DNA from: Pogonophryne albipinna
Lineage: Eukaryota; Chordata; Actinopteri; Perciformes; Artedidraconidae
NCBI GenBank assembly: GCA_028583405.1
Contig: CM053246.1
Span: 3,964,570-4,028,569, forward strand
Direction of reading: 5' to 3'
Length of the DNA: 64,000 nucleotides
Shown here: in pieces, positions 10,078 through 23,474 of the stretch
Numbering within the stretch: the stretch's first letter is position 1
Layout of the letters: each line of letters starts with the position of its first letter
The notes under the pieces: generated by a model
Told to the model about the DNA's origin: nothing
Database searches by the model: none
What the model saw: only the letters and a program-made list of their open reading frames with translations
Translations under genes and position numbers: made by a program

Positions 10078-13000
10078 AAGGCTAATTTGCACATCACTTA
10101 AATGCATAATTAAATACCAGAATATCTGTTTGGACAAATGAAACCCTAATGAGGAGAAATGTAGTAAATAGATCAGATGGTTCAAGTGATGTTCACTTCA
10201 GCATTTCTCTCTCAGCGCATGGGTGAACACAGATTTTCTTCCTTCGATTGGTTTTAGTTTATTTAGTTTAGCTCATTTTTGTATACATCCCACATATTTT
10301 AACATTATATATTGAACCTAAAAAGGTTCCATTGGACTCCTTTGTTTTCTTCCCTAACATAGTGACATCACTATGTGACACTCGCGCTCCTATTGACTAG
10401 CGCTCCAATACATTGTTTGCTGACTGGGCTCTAGTTTCAGACAGAAGTTGAAAAGAGGTTTCAATTTCAAAGAACACAAATTGGGTTATTTACAGGTGTT
10501 GTTTTGTGTGGTAGAGGGTCGCTGTCATTGATGCGTTTTGCACCCCGGGCCGTTGTTTTGATATTCCGCTGAAGTATACGCTGTGACGGAATAACTCTTT
10601 TTTTTTTTTTTTTCGAGGGAAAGGAAGGGGGTCAGAGGGCCTAGGTATAAAAGTCACGGCTCGCCACTGCGTAGCGATATTTCTTCGACCTCTGCTCTCA
10701 GACCCTAATAATAATAATCCTGTCGATATCAATAAGGTGCGCCCTTGTCACTAGGCTCGCGTGGGCTAACCTTTTTCTGTGCTTTTGCTGAGAATTTTTC
10801 CTGTTTTGTGTGTGTTTGGCAGGGTTGTCGCTCGCTTCCCCGACGTCTGGTCTCAGACCCTAGTGGCGAACCGTATCTATCACAACTGGACCTTCTGTAG
10901 ACACACACACTATTATTTCCTTAAAAAGGCAGGACCCATCTTATCTGGAATATTGCAGTTATACCTCGGAAATGTCTAGTGAGTTTGGTGAATTTGAATA
11001 ATTATCAAGTTATCGTCATGTAATACAGAACAGTGACACATTAAAAATTTATAGTTTTAGAACTAATGTAAACAGTATCTTTATACCTTTTATGAGCAAA
11101 TACTTGAATTAGTTGATTTCCAATATTCACTATAATATGCTCTGCAGTCCTTCAGATACACTGCAGGTCCTCTGTTGACTAGGGGCCACACTGAATAACC
11201 AACTGAGCAGAACCCCAGGGCCCCTAACCCCCACGGGGGCCCAAACATCTCAGGTTAACTGTAGCGTTGTTTTGAAATGGGAACATAATAACATGATAAG
11301 GGCCGGGAACAAGAGCTCAGCTCTATTTTCCAGAATACTTTACTACTCCTTAACAAGATCCTCTTATGCAAGAAAAAAAAGCCAAATTAGAATATACAAC
11401 AAGATATATCCATCATTGTATTTGTTTGATTGATTTTCCTGCAGAAATCATCTGAATGGTCCAAAACAAGCCAACATTACCTCAGACACGTCAGCTTATT
11501 TAGAGGTTCAAAATGCACTCATAGAGACAGTTACAGGTACATGATACAAAGCAGTAAAGACAATGACAAAGAAAACAGTACATACATTATAATTATAAAA
11601 TGGATTGTATTAACAGTTACAATTGGAATAATACGACATACACAAACTGATTTGATGGACGGACAGCACTACATACAGTACAGTGGATCCTGCTGTGACT
11701 AATCACTGGCAGAGTTATTGAATCTCCAGCTGCTCAGATGGAGTCAGAGATGCCACTTGTGCAAGATTGCTTGATTCAGAAATGTCTGTTTGAATTAAGA
11801 ATAAAATCAAACGTCTTACTAACACGAGACGTCATCTACATCAAAGTGACTTCCCCTGGACTCCGTCACTTGAAAGAGTCGGGGCCCGCACCATCCAGGG
11901 CCAGGCAGGCCCTTTGTGCATCATGGTAATAGAGAACAAAGAAGTCCAAAACCTTACGCTATTAAAATAGATTCACCAAAACCAATTGTAGTATATTAGC
12001 TTGGAAATGACACAGAGGAAATGACACGGAGGAACTGACGAGGGTTTTTAGTGGCAGATGGAGTTTCCCCACACCATGAAATTTGGATACTTGGCTACTA
12101 AGAAAACAATTCTTGCTGGTACGTTGAGCAGCCTTCCTGTCTTCACTGAGAGAGTGACACTGGGGGGGGGGGGGTGGGGGGTGGTGTGAAGCCTCTTTAA
12201 TTGCCTTCGGTCACCCACAACGTTGAACCGGAGCGCCACGCAGCTTAGCAAAGGAGCCGGGCAGAGGGCCTGATAGATATTTTATCGCCCAAGTTAACGG
12301 TTAATGAATTCCCAAAGTGAAATCTGTCACTTCAAAAATAAAGAGGAAGGCAAATTAAAGGGAGATAGAGAGAGACAGGGGAAGAAAGGGAGTGGAGAGG
12401 GTGACACAGTTTTAAAATGCCCTATCTTTTGGCCATCCCCGGTTTTTGAATGGAATAAAGAAAACTCAGCCTCTTTCTTCTCCTCTTTTCTTCCCCCGCT
12501 TATTTTTCTCCCCCTCCCTTCCTCCTATCTCTCACTCTGCTTTTATGTGCAAAAATTCTCATGAATGATTTATATGTGTCTTGTTATCAGCAGCGATTTC
12601 TATAGACCCCAACGCATTCACCAAGATATTTGTGGCGTAATTGTTAATTTTAATGCCATAATGGCTTCAGATGGGAGCCCTGATTAGACATTTATTACAC
12701 AATTAAATGAAACATACTCAAGAATCACAAAAGCCTTCCGTAATTATTTCAGGCCATTAATAAAATGGGCATTAAATTATATTGGACACAAAAGAGAAGT
12801 GAAATAGATTTCCATTAGAGCAATAGAGGCAGAGAGGGGTAATAGATCCTGCCTGAATTCACTCTGAAATTAATTGTTGCCCAGCCTATTTCCACACACA
12901 GCGGAATAAATGAATGAGAAAAGAGAGGAAGAGAAGAACGAGTTGGTGGCCGTGAGAGAGGGGGGGGGGGTTACATTAAGAGCCTCTGATAAAAACCTTT

Positions 13001-13197
13001 TGTTTGACGTACGACAATGGACCCTCGATTCAAGAGAGGGAGGCAGTCAGACCAATTTCAATCTCAGTCCCCCCCCCAGAGTTCTGAGTTGAGGTTATAT
13101 CCACTTTTCAACTTTTGTTGGCTTTTCTATAAACAGCTATCAGAGATCTACCTGCGGATGCATATATCTAAATGTGACTCTTATTAGAGCGCGCGGG

Positions 13198-13216
13198 GAC
13201 GACGACGACGACGACA
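13198..13216. repeat. (GAC)n microsatellite
   Basis: Six perfect gac units in an otherwise non-repetitive stretch, just after the word gcgcgcgg. Confidence 0.85.
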
Positions 13217-13365
13217 AAAGGCTGCTATGGGACAAATGCCTCAGACAGCAGATCCATCTCCCTCTCATTAATAAATGACCTGCCGGGTAGAAAGTCACCT
13301 TCCACTTAACAAGATGGAGGTCAAGTTCAAATAGACTACATGGTGTAATGTAGGGAAGTACATTA

Positions 13366-13675
13366 ACTTAAGTAATGAACTTAAGTACAATTATGGGGTA
13401 CTTGACCTGAGTATTTCCACGTTATAGTACTTTATACTTCTACTTAAAATTTGGGAGCCAATATTTTACTTTTTACTCCACTACATTTATTTAACTGCAT
13501 TAGTTACTTGACATATTTAGATTATTTGCTCATTGAAAACAATCATATAAAACTAATAAATCAACTGTGATATATGAATATTTTGATGCCAATACTTTTG
13601 TAAGTTTACTTAAGTAGTATCTTGAATGCAGGACTTTTACTTCAACCAGTAACTTGTAAATAGATGTTAATAAAT
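13366..13675. repeat. Degenerate fish interspersed repeat (ACTTTTACTTAAGTA family-like)
   Basis: Phrases such as tactttatacttctactt, ttttactccactacattta, cttaagtagtatcttgaatg and caggacttttacttcaa occur in the order seen in a very common teleost interspersed repeat. No ORF. The family name is not assigned, and recognition is from memory of the pattern. Confidence 0.5.
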
Positions 13676-16600
13676 CCAAATCCTTCATCTTTCACAAAAT
13701 AAATCCCGTTTTCTAACAAAATGAGGGAAAGCTTTTGGTTAAATAAAAGAGCTACAAACTAACCTATACCTTATTCACATACAACATATATTTATATATT
13801 TTAAGTTCTACATTGATGTTTCCATGATAATCTTTTCATATTTTGTGAAACTACATTATATTAAATTAGAAGTCAAGAAAAAAGAGCACTTAGAAAAGTG
13901 ATGAACAGTCTCTGAACAGTGAGATTAGGACAGTTGGAAGACATCAAAGCCGACGTATGGCAGAGACTCTGAAAGCGTCTCCGATAGGAACTCTAAATTG
14001 AAGAGTCTTTTGAACTAGTGCTCTCTTGAGATCTTCTGTAAAAGTGTAAAAGAAATGGAAAGTGATATCTCGCAAGGCTAGAACAGATCATTCAACAGAA
14101 TTCATTAATCATTCACTGATACAGATTTGTAGAATTGTATTTTCTTTCAGTCTGTCTGGCTTCAAACGCTTTTCCGTTCTCTTTTTCCTTATATCACATT
14201 TATCTCTGTTTTTGATTTGATTAAACCCACTGTCTTGCTTTGATTTCTAAAGCTGTTGGTCCAGTAAACATTTTCTATCTTCAGAACACAGGATGCAAAT
14301 TCTGTAAACAAAACAGGGAGGAAAGTACAAGAGGAGTATATTGATATGTCTCATTCTGAGACATTAAGAAGTACCGGTGTGGAATATTGATTTCAATTTC
14401 AGTTTATAATTCATCACCTCACTCACAGGAGATCTGGACCATGTCTTGAGGACCAGGACTCAGTGGTAGCCCTGAGAAATAAAAAGAGAGGTTGTGTTCC
14501 CATTATTAACATATTCACATTTCCATCTGGCTTCTCAGCTCTCAGGATGTAGCACAGACTCTCAGGGCAGTTCACCCACAGGATGTGCTTTCCCAGTAAA
14601 TGCCACACTTATCTCTGGGTGTCCACCAAACCCAATTAATCAAAACATTATATTTCACTTTATTCTAGTGTTAAAAATACCCAGCCTGCATGTGAATACT
14701 GGGCACACACTCCAACAGACAAATGATGTCGGCTGATGAGATATGGCTGTGGGCTGTAATGAGAGTTAATGAGTGAGTATAAATGTGTCCAAGGTGTTAT
14801 CGTGGATGTGTTACCTGGACAGAACAGCTGTTATTTAATTTGAGAATATCTCAAAATACAGAATGTAGTGTAACAGTGTATAACATCACAGTTTATAACT
14901 GTTACAGCTCTGTACATTACCATCTTTTTAGACATGGTGATATTCAATGTATCACCACAAGATGTGTATGACATTGGAAGGTCTTTGAAACAAGTTTAGC
15001 TTTGTTCAACTTAAACGTATACAAATATGAAATATACATAACGCAAACACAAAACACCAGTTCAGTTGTATGTGGAATCATTAACATCATCAGGAGTTAC
15101 TGAAGTTAGCAAGTACTCCAACTTCAGGGTGAAGCTTTTTTTCAACATCAAACTGTTCAGAAGTCTGGGTATACCACCATTACGTTCTATTACATTTAGC
15201 TGTTCCTTTATTACAAAGCGAATTACAATAAGCAAACTCACAACAACAACTGACCTCCTGCTGTCCTGATATCAATAGGTAGCTAGTTCCACCATTTTGG
15301 AGCCAGCAAGCATGTTTGCAATGCTGGCAAAAACAATTGTGCGCTGTGTTCAGGAAGCAAAGACAAGGACTCTTTCTTTGCCAAATGTTGTGATAATCCT
15401 TTGACCTCATTTAAGATGGGCAAGCAACAATCCAGGATCATTCTTGGAACCAACGGTCCAGCAGGACCTGGACTCTTGTCCCAGCAGTGCCCCCTCTTCA
15501 GGCTGTGGACGGTGTAGTTGGGCTAACAGTCGTTGAGGCATGGCGGCAGAGTTGTATGGGACTTGTCTATACTAGACATTAGACAATAGCAGGGACTTGA
15601 AAGGACAGAGATTTGGTGACCTACTAAAAATCTGGGAGATGTATATCGTTAGCTTTGGACTGTGGACAACCGCAGGCCTGTTGGCTGCAAAAGGATTGAT
15701 GTTGGTATAACAGCACCACGGACAAATATATGTGTCAAGTCTGCTGACAAGAGCTAGACATGTTCTACTGCCCTGGTGAGACAGGTAAGAATTGTGAGGA
15801 GGCCTCCTGAAGGATAACCAGATTGTAGAGTGGACTGCTCCAAGTGGTCGATGGCTGGAGATCAAGACATGGATGACATTCTCATGGTTCTCACTGGAGT
15901 GTCCCATACAGTAGACCTACTGGAATGAAAGAAGTGGACATGTATCCAAAGAGTTAGCAGAAGACTTTACAGAACCAAGACATGAGTTGCAGACCTGTAC
16001 TGCTTATAATGACCTGAAGAAGACAGTCAGTGGAGGTGATTGATCTGGGCTGCTTCATTGAGAGAAGAAGGTTTGAGGTGCAGGAGCTTAAAGGAGGAAA
16101 CCAAGTGAGCATGTCAAGGCCATCATGGTTCCCCATCAGGCAGAAGACATTTAGACATCTGCCTCCATTGAATATCATTTAGACTTTTGCTAGAAGAAGG
16201 ACTATTGAGGCGGGGGGTTGGAGGATGAGTTTAAGGAACACAACAGGTCACAGCAGAGGTGGTCGCTGCTGCCTGGGTAAAGGATTGTTTTTATGGTCTG
16301 TCCAAGGCTGTTCTTTAGTTTTCAGCCAGTGCGTCTCTTCTTCAAGGACTCCTTTTCCGTCTGGACCTTGAGCTTCTGCAAACTGAGAGACCGTTTGTAG
16401 ATGAACCCTTACTATATAATAGTATTATTTCAGAAGAGGGATATTATCCAACTGTTCTGACTCTGTTAAGCCTTTCAAGTGTTTTTGTAATGTGGTTCAA
16501 GTTCAGAGATCAATGCTTACAGACAAAAGCAACAATTGTACATTGAGTGCAATTAGTTGATTGGATAGTATTTTCAATCCTATATCCATTTTAAATCTGT

Positions 16601-17730
16601 TGATTGACACACACCCTGTACTCATGGTTACCATAGAAACAACTTATTTAGAGGATTATTAAACTGCATCCATCAAATAAAAAAGGTTGAATTCTTCCAT
16701 CAAACTGGTTGTTGTGGTTATGTTCCAAATGTTATGTTTTCCAAAGAATGGACTATCAGTAAACGTATAATATGATAATAATATAACAATATATTTATTG
16801 TATAATGTGTATCATCATTTATTGAATCACTGTATTCTAATATACATTTGATGTTATTGTTTAGCGGTTCAGATCCTCATTTATTCTGGCTAACCCTTAT
16901 CTGGAGAGTCCCAGTCTCATGTGAGAGGCTGAAATCCCCCTGCCAGCAAGGCCTGCGCTAAATTACTTTTTCTTCTGTTAATGAAGGTCAGGAGAGAGTC
17001 ACATCTTTCCTTTTGTGATAATTTATCCCTATCTCCTGTTATCTCTTTTGCCCCTTTAATCCTAATTGTATTGTATAATTGTGTGATGTGGACCCGGTGG
17101 TCTTTGAAGTATTGCCCCTATCCTTTCATTATTACCTGATGCCTTCAACCTTTGTTCATTTGTTCCTGCTCTGCTCGGTGCCGTACAGTGTTGCAGAATA
17201 AAAGAGAGGACAGCTTAAGTTTAGCGTTTTAAAAGATTGTATTCAAGTCTAATTGTACTATCTGACTGAGAAATTGTAACCTGAATGATATGAGATATAT
17301 GAATATTTTCTGTAATATGCCTCATGTTCTCACATAGCGCTCATTGCTGTTTTGATTGCTTTTCAGTGTTAATGAATGGCGCTTGAAAGCGGATAATGCA
17401 AACAGATCTACGGTATTCTGAGCTGAATATTAGTTTCAGAATGATTCCCAAATGGCTGAAAGAAAGCCTTTTCGTGTGCTTAACAGTGTCAAATAATGAT
17501 ATGCAATCCAACCGTATGTACAGTATATATATATATATATATGTGTGTACGTACATGAACACCCAGTACCATGTTTATATATGAACATTATTCACTGTGT
17601 TGATTAACGGTGATTTTATCAAAATAAACATGTTCTGATAGAGGAATCTGAGCAAACACACAAGATCTCTCCCGATGGCACCATGCTGATTCATTCAATG
17701 TTCGAGTGACTCAAAATGAATATTATTATT
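13676..17730. other. No gene recognised; long unique noncoding stretch
   Basis: No ORF longer than about 110 codons and none with a domain. 15410-16400 is less AT-rich than the rest and shows no repeat or splice pattern I can name. 16860-17110 is AT-rich and free of simple repeats, with words such as aattactttttcttctgtta and gataatttatccct. An (AT)n run lies at 17522-17542. Confidence 0.5.
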
Positions 17731-18255
17731 ACAGTTTTTCTCGATTGCTAACACACTAAAATTATACATGAAGCACAATTATTTTAACTGACACTCAAAG
17801 AGCGAAACATCGGCTCCAATCTCCAAAACTCGAAACATGTTTTCAGCTTTTCACACAATTTGCAAATCAACATGGCAGTTTCTGCAAATCACTGCACACG
17901 TTTCTCCACGTGAGACACAGGAATCTGACATAAAGTCACGTGTTAGCAGGTTTAAAACACTGATATTCAAAATGCCTCACACATGGACCGATGATCAAGA
18001 AACACGTTCCACCTGACCAAACACCTGATAGCATCATTGTTGGCTCATCAATCAGGATGTTAGCACTATAAAAATACCACAGGTGAGAACTTTCTTACAG
18101 CAAGAATGGAAGCCAACATGGAAGCAAGAGGAAGAGGTGGACTGAGAGTGAGAGGAGGAGGAAGAGCTGGGCTGAGAGTGAGAGGAAGAGGAAGAGGTGG
18201 GATGAGAGTGAGAGCTGGAGGGAGAGGACGTGGACAAAGAAGAATACTCTCATGA
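17731..18255 (+). mobile_element. 5' part of a Tc1/IS630-like DNA transposon (tentative)
   Basis: The block opens with acagtttttctcgattgcta, the kind of A/T-rich terminus seen on fish IS630-like elements, continues through an AT-rich leader and enters an Arg/Gly-rich ORF (18106-18255). No matching right end (a gagaaaaactgt-like word) was found downstream, so the copy appears truncated. Confidence 0.4.
18106..18255 (+). pseudogene. Arg/Gly-rich transposase N-terminus, truncated
   Basis: A 49-codon ORF starts MEANMEARGRGGLRVRGGG and repeats R-G-R-G/LRVR units, ending GRGQRRILS. Similar Arg/Gly-rich starts precede the helix-turn-helix of some fish IS630/Tc1-type transposases. Here the frame stops before any HTH or DDE domain. 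It could instead be a chance purine-repeat ORF; the tandem GAGAGTGAGAGG repeats explain part of the composition. Confidence 0.35.
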
Positions 18256-19378
18256 TATATCAGTGCTTATATCTGTTGTGTGAAACGTATTGACTTCATT
18301 ACTGTAATTGAATTGTTGGCATGTTGCATACTATAACTGCACAAACATCCGGCACAATGTGGTAGACTTACTTTGATGCAACACAGACACTGACCATCCA
18401 CTATATCTTTGTTGTTTATCTGAAGGACTGAGAAACAAAGAGGTGGAAGGCTAAGGGTTTCCAATGAGGCACAGGAAGCAGCAGCTACAAACTGGGTTTG
18501 GGCAAACAGTGCATCACACTTAGAGAGATCTGAAGCATAGAAGCTATGTGCTGAGATGCATCACAGTGTTATCTTTGAATAAAATGTGATTTGTTTCAAC
18601 AACTCATTTGTATTTCTTCATTTACTGTATTTCTGTAAACTCAGGAAATCTTTCTCTGCAGAACCCTCTATGTACAGAGCACAGCCCATAACAGATGAGA
18701 GTGCTTTAGAGTATGCTCAGCAGTGTGTAGTTGGGTGGTCAAACAATCTGAATGAAGTGTGTTATATTTGGTGCTAAAGTTTGTATTTGGTAAGTGTTTA
18801 TCGTTCTTTAAAAAGTGATCCAGTATTATCATGGCATCATTTTGCATATAAAGTCATCCATGCTGCAGTTCAGCTTGTGAATAATGATCATACACAATAA
18901 TGCTGAGATACTGAATGAGAGGCAGCTTATTTTCTTTACTGAATCCTTTCTGATGAGTGACAGACAGTTGGTTATTTTTTGACAACATACAAATGTGTTT
19001 ATTATAATACGTAGTGCCATGATATATTAGTTCCAAACGTGGTTTAACAGTAGTTATTCCACACTGTGAAATAAATAGGCTTAAAACATTGTGCTGGGAA
19101 AAAGTTAGGAAAGTTATGAGACTATTTGAGTCTTTCTAATATTTGACTTTTGTACACAGAACCATCACTAAATAGGATGGAAATACAATAAAAGGCATTG
19201 AAATGTCAGAGCCCAGCCTTTAAGAGTTTGTGAGTGAGGAGCAGCAGAAACCCTCTTACCCTCAGCACCATGGACAGTTCCGGTGCAGCTTACCTCCTGC
19301 ACGCGCTGCCCGGTAACAGGCTCTGTGTCAGGCCGCTGTTTACCGCGAGAAGGACGGACATGTGTCCTTAGATAATCC

Positions 19379-19379
<1 letters not shown>
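18256..19379. other. No gene recognised; small Kozak-started ORF near the end
   Basis: AT-rich noncoding DNA until about 19210, then a short GC-richer patch that contains a 33-codon ORF in a perfect ACCATGG context (see 19270). The phrase around 18656-18776 looks like more of the transposon remnant upstream, but no domain supports that. Confidence 0.4.
19270..19371 (+). CDS. Small ORF with optimal Kozak context, unknown
   Basis: An ATG in ACCATGG opens a 33-codon ORF (MDSSGAAYLLHALPG start, TDMCP end) in the only GC-rich patch between 13 and 20 kb. An internal GCCCG/GTAACA (about 19305) could be a splice donor, which would make this a first exon. No homology is recognised and no downstream exon is evident. 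It lies 3.4 kb upstream of sox14 on the same strand and just before a (GT)n array. It may be chance. Confidence 0.15.
   Translation: MDSSGAAYLLHALPGNRLCVRPLFTARRTDMCP

Positions 19380-19468
<89 letters not shown>
19380..19468. repeat. (GT)n microsatellite
   Basis: About 43 nearly perfect gt units preceded by gcgt and followed by gggg. The spurious Cys/Val ORF through it is discarded. Confidence 0.95.
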
Positions 19469-20921
<1,453 letters not shown>

Positions 20922-21587
20922 ATTAGATGATGATGGCAATAGGATGTGATCCACAAAACATCCGCGTGTGGGCATACGTGTGCGCGCGGGCAGAAATATA
21001 TATAGCCATGTATGAGAAGACAACCTTAAATAAATCTTAGCAGTGTAACTAACAAGACACGACTCTGCTCCGATCACAGCAATTCAGTATGAACACACTC
21101 ATGTGTGTGTGTGTGTGCTTTAATAATCACAGCTGAAGGAATCATATATCACGCGCATTAGCCCGAGGGCTATTAGGCAATGGTCGTCAGTGAAATTTGC
21201 ATAGTAAAACGATCTGCCTCCTTAAAACCACACTGTCAGCCTGATGTGAGCTAATGCAACAATTAGAGGCTCACAATGGCGCGTTTCTCAGCGTTTACAC
21301 TTGATGTAATATTTCCTGCTGTTTGTAATTCTGTCACTGACACAGCTCAGCTCCGTGGGGTCAACATTGATTTTTACAATGAAGGAGATGCTACTTTATG
21401 TGAGTTATTGGGACATCTTCAGAGTGAAATGTTTGGAAAAACAGATAATGGAAAAAATTAAATATGAAATTAAATGTGATGCCTTCATCCTCCAATACTG
21501 AGCCCATTCACACTGGGTGTTTAGAGACCACCCTGAAGAGGAAAGGGTTAAAGCGTCTTTGAGAAACACAGGGGGCTGCTATTATGT

Positions 21588-21591
<4 letters not shown>

Positions 21592-21637
<46 letters not shown>
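21592..21637. repeat. (TA)n microsatellite
   Basis: About 23 perfect ta units, followed by ggga. Confidence 0.95.
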
Positions 21638-21639
<2 letters not shown>

Positions 21640-21677
21640 GAGGGAATAGGATTTTCATGAAAAAACGCTTTAAAATT

Positions 21678-21741
21678 ATTATTGTTGTTGTTGTTATTAT
21701 TATTATTATTATTTGTATTATTATTATTATTATTATTATAT
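21678..21741. repeat. (TTG)n/(TTA)n compound microsatellite
   Basis: tattattgttgttgttgtta followed by runs of tta broken once by ttg. The apparent poly-Leu or poly-Asn ORFs are frame artefacts. Confidence 0.9.
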
Positions 21742-22187
21742 AGTATTATTTTACTATGTATACTATTGCTTTTTCTACGACTGCTAAAAAATACTACAAA
21801 AATAATAATAATGTTTTTAAAGTTACATCCCCTCCTTGACTTTAAAAGCATCAACATAGATATAAATAATAACTCCATAGTAAATAATAACTATTAAGGC
21901 CTATCTATATGTATTTCAGCGACAAGCCTTATATATATAAATATCTTTTTACTGTAAAGCTTTAAATTGTGTGCACGGTGCAGTCACCTCTGGATAGAAG
22001 TCAGGTTTTAACTGGAAAGAGGTTGAAGGTCCATGTTTGTTGCGATTCATTACATTAAATGGAATTGCGGAGGGATCCTGAGTATTACTCCCTCCACAGA
22101 CACGCACACACCCCTCTTTCCTTATTTCTTTCTTCTTCTACTACCACCCGCTCTTTGTTTATGTTGTAATGTACATATATTTCCGTG

Positions 22188-22222
22188 GAGGTATTATAAT
22201 AGGCGCTCTGCGTGCTGATTGG
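22188..22222 (+). promoter_or_regulatory. Candidate sox14 core promoter (TATA-like and inverted CCAAT)
   Basis: A TATA-like run (tattataata, about 22191-22200) is followed within 20 bp by ctgattggcg, which contains an inverted CCAAT box. This lies about 560 bp upstream of the sox14 start codon, at the step from AT-rich DNA into the GC-richer leader. Promoter identity is inferred from position and motifs only; the transcription start cannot be seen in sequence, and a downstream TATA-less start is equally possible. Confidence 0.35.
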
Positions 22223-22224
22223 CG

Positions 22225-22763
22225 CGCAGGTTGCAGAGTGAACGCCCTGCAGATTATGTCAGATTGCGTGCAGAAACCAAACCAGCCCAGCCTTTGAACT
22301 TCACCGCTTTTGGCTCGTATTCACGCTCTTCCGCTCATTTCCAACCAGGTGCCTGCCGACAGACCTCAGAGAGAGAGAGAGGAAGAGTGTGTCGCAGGGA
22401 AAGAAATAACACTTTTTACGACTCCTGCAAGCTGACTGCGGAACATTGCTTTCACCTTTGTGGATTTCTTTACGTGTGTTCATCTTACATGTATTTTTTC
22501 TGTGTATTGCCTGCTGCAGGTCTGAAAGAGACTTGTATCCGGACTTGAACGAAGGCGCATCAGTGTTTTAACTCTGGAAGAAGCAACACGGCCGCTGGAT
22601 TTTTATTTTATTCTCTTTTATTTTTGCCCTTTTCCACACTCAGAACATCCCAGACGGGGCATGACTGGTATCTGGCATCGACACAGGTGAATAGTTTCCC
22701 TTGCTTGCGATAAGAACTTTTCCTCGTCATTAACATTGGGGATAAAAAGTACACTTTTTAAAG
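22225..22763 (+). other. Probable sox14 5' untranslated region with three short upstream ORFs
   Basis: Between the candidate promoter and the sox14 ATG there are three complete ATG-started upstream ORFs: 22256-22297 (13 codons plus stop), 22489-22548 (19 codons plus stop) and 22661-22690 (9 codons plus stop). A gag-repeat (22370-22381) sits in the middle. The 5' limit is inferred. There is a possible splice donor-like CAG/GTGAAT at 22684-22692, but no convincing reason to invoke a leader intron. Confidence 0.4.
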
Positions 22764-23474
22764 ATGTCAAAGCCTGCTGACCACATCAAGAGACCCATGA
22801 ACGCGTTCATGGTTTGGTCCCGGGGCCAGAGGAGAAAAATGGCCCAGGAGAACCCCAAAATGCACAACTCTGAGATCAGCAAGAGACTGGGCGCCGAGTG
22901 GAAGCTGCTGTCCGAGTCCGAGAAGAGACCGTACATCGACGAGGCTAAGCGGCTGCGCGCCCAGCACATGAAGGAGCACCCCGACTACAAGTACCGGCCC
23001 CGGCGCAAGCCCAAGAACCTGTTGAAGAAGGACAGGTACGTTTTCCCGCTGCCTTACCTCGGGGACACCGATCACTTGAAGGGACTCCCGATGTCCGCCG
23101 AGTCCCTGCTGTGCCACTCGGAGAAAGCCCGAGCCTTCCTGCCGCCGACCTCCCCGTACTCCTTCCTCGACCCGAGCCAATTCACCTCCAGCGCCCTCCA
23201 GAAGATGACGGAGATGCCCCACGGGCTGAGCGCTAGCTCTTTGCCGTACGCTTCCTCTTTGGGATACCAGAACGGCGCGTTCGGCACCCTTGGGTGTCCC
23301 AGCCAGCACACCCACACCCACCCATCGCCCACTAACCCGGGCTACGTGGTCCCGTGTAACTGCACGGCCTGGTCCACGTCCAGTTTACAGCCCCCGGTGG
23401 CCTACATACTTTTTCCAGGTATGACCAAGACTGGGCTAGACCCATATTCATCCGCACACGCCACTGCCATGTAA
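22764..23474 (+). CDS. sox14: SOX14, SoxB2 HMG-box transcription factor (intact, single exon)
   Basis: An uninterrupted 236-codon ORF encodes a nuclear DNA-binding protein. The HMG box covers about residues 8-76 and begins [18 protein letters not shown]; it is followed by the basic RPRRKPK stretch and the SoxB group motif [17 protein letters not shown]. The C-terminus ends in [15 protein letters not shown] and SSAHATAM, which identifies SOX14 rather than its paralogue SOX21. Known SOX14 proteins are about 240 residues, so the length is normal; the few missing residues lie in the variable region after residue 100. SoxB2 proteins bind the HMG consensus in the minor groove and act mainly as repressors opposing SoxB1 factors in neural progenitors, notably interneuron, hypothalamic and thalamic lineages (family knowledge). 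The start is chosen because it opens the conserved MSKP N-terminus and has A at -3. Like other SoxB genes it has no intron in the coding region. The local sequence is GC-rich compared with its AT-rich flanks. Confidence 0.98.
   Translation: MSKPADHIKRPMNAFMVWSRGQRRKMAQENPKMHNSEISKRLGAEWKLLSESEKRPYIDEAKRLRAQHMKEHPDYKYRPRRKPKNLLKKDRYVFPLPYLGDTDHLKGLPMSAESLLCHSEKARAFLPPTSPYSFLDPSQFTSSALQKMTEMPHGLSASSLPYASSLGYQNGAFGTLGCPSQHTHTHPSPTNPGYVVPCNCTAWSTSSLQPPVAYILFPGMTKTGLDPYSSAHATAM

Larger units (their letters stand above)
9479..13365. other. No gene recognised; hairpin, G-tracts and short AT-rich blocks
   Basis: Mostly unique-looking DNA. Contents: a perfect 15-bp inverted repeat at 10038-10077, a T-run at 10598-10614, the phrase cacgggggcccaaa near 11234 shared with 279-292, G-homopolymer tracts at 12162-12183 and 12961-12970, and a C-tract at 13070-13077. 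12580-12900 is AT-rich with TAATTA/ATTA-type words and few low-complexity interruptions. Short ORFs here lack codon bias and domains. Confidence 0.5.
20922..22187. other. No gene recognised; proximal upstream region of sox14
   Basis: 21110-21290 is non-repetitive, with words such as ggctattaggcaatggtc, atttgcat (octamer-like, about 21195) and attagaggctcac. It is followed by (TA)n and (TTA/TTG)n runs. It is the nearest unique upstream block to sox14. Confidence 0.45.

Noticed and set aside
15572..15907. 111-codon minus-strand ORF as a gene
   Set aside because: No domain, no splice or poly(A) context and no codon-use signal that separates it from other random frames.
18052..18237. Ser/His-rich minus-strand ORF
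   Set aside because: Reverse of the purine-repeat Arg/Gly ORF, which has the better transposon context.
22767..23321. 184-codon ORF antisense to sox14
   Set aside because: It mirrors the GC-rich sox14 coding strand; no domain, and its composition is what the reverse of a conserved CDS gives.
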